NCBI GenBank assembly: GCA_019351995.1
Contig: JABBOD010000001.1
Coordinates: 42,120-106,119 of the forward strand
DNA from: Acidobacteriota bacterium
GTDB lineage: Bacteria; Actinomycetota; Actinomycetes; Actinomycetales; Microbacteriaceae
Reading direction: 5' to 3'
Length of the DNA: 64,000 nt
Below are positions 59,441 to 64,000 of this stretch, one piece after another. The stretch's first letter is position 1; each line of letters opens with the position of its first letter. The position numbers and the translations under genes are program-made. The notes under the pieces were generated by a model. That model had not been told where the DNA came from, did no database searches, and saw only the letters and a list, made by a program, of their open reading frames with translations.

Positions 59441-60616
59441 ATGCTCCGCTCACTCGATTCCGGCATCTCGGGCCTCCGCGCTCACCAGACCATGCTCGAC
59501 GTCACCGCCAACAACATCGCCAACGTCAACACGGTCGGATTCAAGGCCGGCTCGGCCCAGTTCGAAGACACCCTCTCGCAGATGCTCCGTCCCGCCGGAG
59601 GAAGCAGCACCGTGGTCGGCAGCACCAACCCCGCCCAGGTCGGGCTCGGCGTGAACGTGGCCGGCATCGCGACCGACTTCACCCAGGGCTCGACCGACTC
59701 CACCGGCAAGGCCACCGACATGATGATCTCCGGTGACGGATTCTTCACCGTCAAGTCGGGCGGCAACACGACGTACACGCGCGCCGGCAGCTTCGCGTTC
59801 GACGCCAACGGGCAGCTCGCCGCTCCCGACGGCGCGCTCGTGCAGGGCTGGACGGCCACCAACGGAGTGGTGCCCGCCGGCAATGCGGCGCTCAGCACCA
59901 TCACGCTGCCGGCCAACTCGGTGGCTCCGGCCGTCGCCACCACCAAAGCCACCCTCTCCGGCAACCTGCCGTCGGATGCCGCCGTCGGCGCCACCTTCAC
60001 GCAGACCGAGGGGGTGTACGACGCGGCCGGCGCGTCACGCAACCTCAACCTGACCTTCACCAAGACGGCAACCGGTTGGAATGTCGCGGGCGCAGACGGA
60101 ACGGGCGCGACCGGCACGGCGACGCTCACCTTCGCCGGCGGGGCGCTTACCTCCGGCGGATCCATCACGGTCGGCGGCGTCAGCGTGGACATGTCATCGA
60201 CCACGGGTTACGCCGGGCTCCAGACCGCGGCGATCTCGGGCCAGGACGGGAGGGCATCGGGAACGCTGCAGTCGTACAGCCTCTCGAGCGACGGCAAGCT
60301 GGTGGGCTCGTACAGTAACGGATCGACGCAGACCCTCGCCCAGATCGCGCTCGCGAACTTCTCCAACCCGGGCGGGCTCGCCAAGGCCGGCTCCTCCGAA
60401 TACACGCCGACGATCGCCTCCGGAACGCCCAGCTACGGCACCGCCGGCTCGAACGGCCTGGGGTCGCTGGTGGGTGGAGCGCTCGAGATGTCGAACGTCG
60501 ACCTCACCCAGGAGTTCTCGAACCTGATTATCGCCCAGCGCGGCTTCGAGGCGAACGCCCGCATCATCACGACCTCCGACCAGATCCTGCAGGCCCTGAA
60601 CCAGATGCAGCACTGA
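59441..60616 (+). CDS. flgE: Flagellar hook protein FlgE
   Basis: A 391-residue hook protein. The N-terminus SLDSGISGLRAHQTMLDVTANNIANVNTVGFKAGSAQFED and the C-terminus LEMSNVDLTQEFSNLIIAQRGFEANARIITTSDQILQALNQM are the rod/hook signatures, with FTVKSGGNTTYTRAGSFAFDANG in the middle. AAAGGA precedes the start. It ends the flgB operon and is followed by a hairpin that overlaps the next promoter. Confidence 0.95.
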   Translation: MLRSLDSGISGLRAHQTMLDVTANNIANVNTVGFKAGSAQFEDTLSQMLRPAGGSSTVVGSTNPAQVGLGVNVAGIATDFTQGSTDSTGKATDMMISGDGFFTVKSGGNTTYTRAGSFAFDANGQLAAPDGALVQGWTATNGVVPAGNAALSTITLPANSVAPAVATTKATLSGNLPSDAAVGATFTQTEGVYDAAGASRNLNLTFTKTATGWNVAGADGTGATGTATLTFAGGALTSGGSITVGGVSVDMSSTTGYAGLQTAAISGQDGRASGTLQSYSLSSDGKLVGSYSNGSTQTLAQIALANFSNPGGLAKAGSSEYTPTIASGTPSYGTAGSNGLGSLVGGALEMSNVDLTQEFSNLIIAQRGFEANARIITTSDQILQALNQMQH

Positions 60617-60626
60617 GCAATGTCAC

Positions 60627-60662
60627 CGATCGGCGCCGCGCCCTAACGCGCGGCGCCGATCG
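60627..60662 (+). terminator. 14-bp perfect hairpin after flgE, overlapping the flbD promoter
   Basis: CGATCGGCGCCGCG (60627-60640) pairs perfectly with 60649-60662 around an 8-base loop CCCTAACG. It begins 11 bases after flgE. The loop contains the CTAAC box of the next FliA-type promoter. Confidence 0.75.
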
Positions 60663-60670
60663 ACCGACAG
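60643..60670 (+). promoter_or_regulatory. FliA-type promoter of flbD-motA-motB
   Basis: CTAAC (60643-60647), 15 bases, ACCGACAG (60663-60670), 49 bases before flbD. The -35 box is in the loop and the spacer in the right arm of the flgE hairpin. Confidence 0.65.
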
Positions 60671-60719
60671 TGTGACCTGAAGCCATTGAAGGCGAATATC
60701 CAGGGCAAGGAAAGCCACC

Positions 60720-61013
60720 ATGATCATTCTTACGCGGCTCAATGACAGCCGTTTTGCCGTGAATCCCGACCTCGTCGAACGGATGCACAGCAACCCAGAC
60801 ACCACGCTCACGCTCGTGGACGGAACCACATACATCGTCACCGAGACGATGGATGAGGTCATCGAGCTCATGGCTCGCTACCGTGCGCGGATCATCTCGC
60901 TCGCGCGCTTTCACGACCTGGATGCTCCTCGTCACGAGAGCGACGGGAGGCTCGTCCGTTTCCCCGAGCAGCCCGCACGCGCCGGCGCGTCGACGCGGGA
61001 GAGGTCCATCTAA
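60720..61013 (+). CDS. flbD: FlbD-family flagellar protein
   Basis: A 97-residue protein with the FlbD domain MIILTRLNDSRFAVNPDLVERMHSNPDTTLTLVDGTTYIVTETMDEVIELMARYRARI at residues 1-58. It is usually encoded before motA in Gram-positive clusters; its role is unclear. The C-terminal 35 residues are polar and basic. AAGGAAAG is 6 bases before the ATG. It overlaps motA by one base. Confidence 0.9.
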   Translation: MIILTRLNDSRFAVNPDLVERMHSNPDTTLTLVDGTTYIVTETMDEVIELMARYRARIISLARFHDLDAPRHESDGRLVRFPEQPARAGASTRERSI

Positions 61014-61825
61014 TGGATCCGGCAACGATCATCGGATTGATCGTCGCCTTTGGGTCGATCGTTTCGATGATCTTCATGGAGGGCTCGAGCCTGAGCTCGT
61101 TGCTTCTGCCCGCACCCATGATCCTGGTCTTCGGAGCAACGATCGCCGTCGGAATCGCGAGCGGCACGATCAGCGACATGATGCGCGCCGCGAAGGCGAT
61201 CCCCATCGCTTTTCGCGGCAAGCTCGCCCAACCGGCGGGACTCATCGATGAGGTGGTCGCGATCGCGGACAAGGCGCGAAAGGACGGCCTTCTCGCTTTG
61301 GAGGCCGAGGCGCAGAACGTGAAGGATCCGTTCCTCAAGTCGGCATTGCAGAACATCGCTGATGGCATGGATGCCGAGGAGTTGCGTGGTCTGCTCGAGG
61401 AGCAGGTGGCCACAACGGAACGCGAGCAGCGTGCGGCCGCCAAGTTCTTCAACGGGCTCGGCGGATACGCCCCGACCATCGGAATCATCGGAACGGTCAT
61501 CTCGCTCACCCACGTGCTTGAGCACCTCTCCAATCCCGCGACGCTTGGTCCGTCGATCGCCGGTGCATTCGTCGCGACCCTGTGGGGTGTTCTCTCCGCC
61601 AACATCATCTGGCTGCCGCTCGGCGCCCGCCTCACCCGTCTCACCGACTTGAACATCGAGCGGATGCACGTGCTGTTGGAGGGCGTGCTCGCTGTGCAGG
61701 AGGGCAGCCAGCCGCGCGTTGTCGGCGAGCGTCTGCGGGCGATGATCAACGTCGCCGACAAGGGCAAGGCGGCGAAAGGATCGGGCGAGGCCACCAAGGG
61801 GAAGCCTCTGAAGGAAGCAGCATGA
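61013..61825 (+). CDS. motA: Flagellar stator protein MotA
   Basis: A 270-residue stator subunit with four helices. GGYAPTIGIIGTVISLTHVLEHL holds the conserved Pro of TM3, GVLSANIIWLPLGARLTR of TM4, and the cytoplasmic loop between TM2 and TM3 (ALEAEAQNVKDPFLKSALQNIADGMDAEELRGLL) has charged residues that act on FliG. With MotB it forms the ion channel. Overlaps motB by 4 bases. It has a lysine-rich end. Confidence 0.95.
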   Translation: MDPATIIGLIVAFGSIVSMIFMEGSSLSSLLLPAPMILVFGATIAVGIASGTISDMMRAAKAIPIAFRGKLAQPAGLIDEVVAIADKARKDGLLALEAEAQNVKDPFLKSALQNIADGMDAEELRGLLEEQVATTEREQRAAAKFFNGLGGYAPTIGIIGTVISLTHVLEHLSNPATLGPSIAGAFVATLWGVLSANIIWLPLGARLTRLTDLNIERMHVLLEGVLAVQEGSQPRVVGERLRAMINVADKGKAAKGSGEATKGKPLKEAA

Positions 61826-62619
61826 GTCGGCGGCGCAAGATCTCGCACGGCGGCGAGCACGAGGAGGGAAGCAGCGAGCGTTGGACCACGTCGTACATGG
61901 ACATGGTGACCGTTCTCATGGTGCTGTTCATCGTGCTGTACGCGATGTCCACCGTGGACCAGGGCAAGTTCGACAAGCTCCGCCTCGCCCTGTCGACGGG
62001 CTTCGGCGTCACGGCGAGCCAGAAGATCGACACGGCAACGGGCGTCGTGGTCCCTCCGTCACTGGTGGGCAAGAAAGGCGTCGCGGCCACCAACTACAAC
62101 GCGGCCATTGTCCAGCTGGCGACGCTGAACTCGGTGAAGAACTCGATCGCCACCGCCCTGCAAGCAAAGGGGCTCGCATCGAACGTCTCCATGTCGATCA
62201 CCAGCGACGGTCTGACCATCAGCCTGGTCGGCGCCTCGTCGTACTTCGCCGGAAACAGTGCGGTGCTGCAGCCCGCGACGGAGAGCATCCTGAACGTGAT
62301 CGGGCCGGTGCTGACGACGATCCCCAACCAGGTCTCCATCCAGGGCCACGCCGACAACACGCCAAGCGAAGCGCCGTATCCGACGAACTGGGACCTTGCG
62401 GCGGCCCGCTCGACGGGGGTGCTCAAGTATCTGGTGTCGGCCACGGCGGTCCCCGAGGCCAGGATCTACTCCTCCTCGTACGGCTCGGCGCGTCCCCTGA
62501 CTCCCGGTATGCCCCCCGATCAGTGGCCGCTCAACCGACGGGTCGATATCGTCGTGCTCTCGTCCGCCACCAACGACGTCAAGTCGGTGATGGCCTCGAT
62601 CCTCGCCGCACAGAAATAG
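61822..62619 (+). CDS. motB: Flagellar stator protein MotB
   Basis: A 265-residue stator anchor. The single helix WTTSYMDMVTVLMVLFIVLYAMS contains the ion-carrying Asp27. The periplasmic OmpA-like domain (VSIQGHADNTPSEAPYPTNWDLAAARSTGVLKYL and NRRVDIVV) binds peptidoglycan. Aspartate in this helix does not decide between proton and sodium. ATG 61822 overlaps motA by 4 bases. Confidence 0.95.
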   Translation: MSRRRKISHGGEHEEGSSERWTTSYMDMVTVLMVLFIVLYAMSTVDQGKFDKLRLALSTGFGVTASQKIDTATGVVVPPSLVGKKGVAATNYNAAIVQLATLNSVKNSIATALQAKGLASNVSMSITSDGLTISLVGASSYFAGNSAVLQPATESILNVIGPVLTTIPNQVSIQGHADNTPSEAPYPTNWDLAAARSTGVLKYLVSATAVPEARIYSSSYGSARPLTPGMPPDQWPLNRRVDIVVLSSATNDVKSVMASILAAQK

Positions 62620-62629
62620 CGATGCGCGC

Positions 62630-62657
62630 CTAACCGCCCGGCAGGTCGAGCCGATAG
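62630..62657 (+). promoter_or_regulatory. FliA-type promoter of fliM-fliN (leaderless)
   Basis: CTAAC (62630-62634), 15 bases, GCCGATAG (62650-62657): the closest match to the classical sigma-28 promoter in the window. Transcription would begin near 62664, two bases before the fliM ATG. Confidence 0.7.
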
Positions 62658-62665
62658 TGCTGGAC

Positions 62666-63562
62666 ATGACGGTTCAGGTTTCGGGCGATACGGATGTGCG
62701 CCCCGGGGCGACGCCGACGATCGAGGTCTACGACTTCCAGCGTCCGACGACGCTCGGCCGTGAGCGCATGCAGGCTCTCACCCTGGGGCTCGACAACTTT
62801 TCTCGGCAGTGGGGGACCCAACTCACCGCAATGACCCACTCCGTCGCTCACGTGCGGATGGAGTCCATCGGTGTCGAGCGCTACGGCGAATACGTCGAGA
62901 GTCTTCCGGAACAAACCACGATGGTCATCGTGCAGGTTGCGGAGCAGAGCGGCCGCGCCGTGCTGCAGTTCGCGCAGGACACCGCCCTCGGGTGGGTCGG
63001 CCGGATGCTCGGCGGTACTGCCAAACTCGTGCCGCCGGCGCGCGCCTTCACCCCGATCGAAGGCACCGTCCTCGGGCGCATGCTCGGCTACCTCCTCGAA
63101 GACCTCTCGTACTCTCTCGACAAGCTCATCGACGGCCCGCTCAGCGTTGACAGCATCCAGTTCAGCTCGCAGACCGCGCAGGCGGCCGGAGCCGGTCAGT
63201 TCATGCTCGTGGCGCGCTTCGTGATCGCCCTGGGAGACACCGTGGCCCCGACCACGCTCGCGATCCCGCTCGACAGCCTGGCCGACTCCGAGGCAAGCAG
63301 CCGCAGGAGGTTCGCGTCGAGTCAGCGCACCACCGTGCAACTCGCGCCCGTTCCGGTGTCGGTCGCCCTGCGCCTCGCCCCCGCGGTGGTCGGCCCGTCC
63401 TACGTTCTCGGGCTCGCCGAGGGCGATCTGATCCGGCTCCCCCACCTGCAAAGCCGTCCCTTGGACGTCGTCGTCGACGACGTCATCATCGCAGGAGCGG
63501 CGGTGGGCGCGAACGCGTCCCGGTTGGCCTGCGTCATCGTCTCTCTGGAGGAGCACTCGTGA
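62666..63562 (+). CDS. fliM: Flagellar motor switch protein FliM
   Basis: A 298-residue switch protein. VEVYDFQRPTTLGRERMQALTLGLDNFSRQW begins the middle domain, GRAVLQFAQDTALGWVGRMLGGTAKLV is CheC-like, and the C-terminal SpoA domain ends with LVVD-type VDDVIIAGAAVG. The CheY-binding N-terminal peptide of classical FliM is replaced by a short acidic start. GTG 62657 is in frame but lies in the -10 box of the promoter, so ATG 62666 is chosen; the message is then nearly leaderless. Overlaps fliN by 4 bases. Confidence 0.92.
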   Translation: MTVQVSGDTDVRPGATPTIEVYDFQRPTTLGRERMQALTLGLDNFSRQWGTQLTAMTHSVAHVRMESIGVERYGEYVESLPEQTTMVIVQVAEQSGRAVLQFAQDTALGWVGRMLGGTAKLVPPARAFTPIEGTVLGRMLGYLLEDLSYSLDKLIDGPLSVDSIQFSSQTAQAAGAGQFMLVARFVIALGDTVAPTTLAIPLDSLADSEASSRRRFASSQRTTVQLAPVPVSVALRLAPAVVGPSYVLGLAEGDLIRLPHLQSRPLDVVVDDVIIAGAAVGANASRLACVIVSLEEHS

Positions 63563-64000
63563 CAACTGCAACCAAGACCCGTCGGCCGGCCGTGGTGGAC
63601 TTGCCGCAGAGCGCGGTCAAGGCGCTGATCCTGCACATGCCCGGAAGCGCCAAGCTGCGCGCGGTGGTCGTCGACGCGCCGTCGCCCCTGCCCCCGAGCG
63701 CACAGACCGCGATCATGGCGAGCTACGTCGGCGAGACCTCGGCTGACCTCGCTCTCGTGCTGTTGGACGCCGGCTTCCTGTCCAAGGCCTCGGGGTCTGA
63801 CAGCCGCGTCAAGCCCACCGACGTGATCGTGCCCGCCCTTCTCGAGAGCGCCTCCGTTCTGGGGGTCGGCGTGCTGAGCGACGCGCTCGAGGGCGATGCC
63901 TCCGCTCTCTTCGCGGACCCCGACTCCGGCATCTTCGAACTTCTCGCCGACGAGACGGTTCTGGGCTGGTACGTCATCCGCCTGCGCAGCAACGGTCTTC
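63559..64000 (+). CDS. fliN: FliN-like motor switch protein, N-terminal part (cut by window edge)
   Basis: The frame starts at GTG 63559, overlapping the fliM stop by 4 bases, and is open to the right edge. The 147 visible residues (VKALILHMPGSAKLRAVVVDAPS, VKPTDVIVPALLESASVLGVGVLSDALEGDAS, FADPDSGIFELL) form an N-terminal extension of CheC/CheX-like character; the SpoA domain that defines FliN would lie beyond the window. Position after fliM makes FliN likely. A CheC-like protein is the alternative. Confidence 0.75.
   Translation, partial: MTTATKTRRPAVVDLPQSAVKALILHMPGSAKLRAVVVDAPSPLPPSAQTAIMASYVGETSADLALVLLDAGFLSKASGSDSRVKPTDVIVPALLESASVLGVGVLSDALEGDASALFADPDSGIFELLADETVLGWYVIRLRSNGL

Overview
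The window looks like a chromosomal segment of a motile, high-GC Gram-positive actinobacterium. A member of the Microbacteriaceae (Leifsonia/Agromyces-like) is most likely, judged from gene content: a DUF3073 gene beside purM, a scattered pur gene set, a Lrp-dimethylargininase pair and an actinobacterial-type flagellar cluster with short flagellin and FlbD-MotAB-FliM-FliN order. No rRNA, tRNA, prophage, insertion sequence or CRISPR array was seen. The species assignment is inference.

Left part (1-6900): the end of a fluoride channel gene, then a LacI-controlled sugar ABC importer (regulator, lipoprotein binding protein, two permeases, no ATPase) divergent from an amylo-alpha-1,6-glucosidase-like enzyme. 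A 26-bp near-palindrome covers the -35 box of the divergent promoter. 6900-30500: purine biosynthesis genes purM, purF, purD, purC, purS, purQ, purL and purA (to 31795) are interleaved with transporters (two MFS exporters), small regulators (TetR, MarR), GNAT acetyltransferases, hydrolases, a CtlX-type citrulline hydrolase and an MscS channel. 31880-35014 is a self-contained TetR operon: a perfect palindromic operator, the regulator, a protein that looks like an ABC ATPase with a ruined Walker A motif, and a YhgE/Pip membrane protein. 35000-42524 holds catabolic and accessory genes: acyl-CoA dehydrogenase-like protein, LtrA, kynureninase, a GNAT gene, a VapBC toxin-antitoxin pair flanked by GNAT-like sequence, and an ornithine cyclodeaminase/dimethylargininase operon divergent from an Lrp regulator.

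Right part (42546-64000, continuing past the edge): a flagellar cluster. One minus-strand operon (flgN-flgK-flgL-fliW) faces plus-strand genes fliA, fliC, fliD-fliS-(FliT-like), flgB-flgC-fliE-fliF-fliG-fliH-fliI-fliJ-NlpC/P60-fliK-flgD-flgE, flbD-motA-motB and fliM-fliN. Most genes inside these runs overlap by 1-11 bases. The sigma factor FliA probably reads a promoter found five times here (CTWAC, about 15 bases, then RCCGAWAG or close), always in front of a flagellar operon. The flagellin leader carries two CANGGANG sequences, one in a hairpin loop and one on the ribosome binding site, as expected for CsrA control. FliW, the CsrA antagonist, is encoded here, although no csrA gene is visible.

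Two features recur across the window. Many first genes of transcription units begin 6-7 bases after a TANNNT box with no ribosome binding site, which suggests leaderless mRNAs. A two-hairpin palindromic element occurs twice between genes (6755-6819 and 30367-30428).
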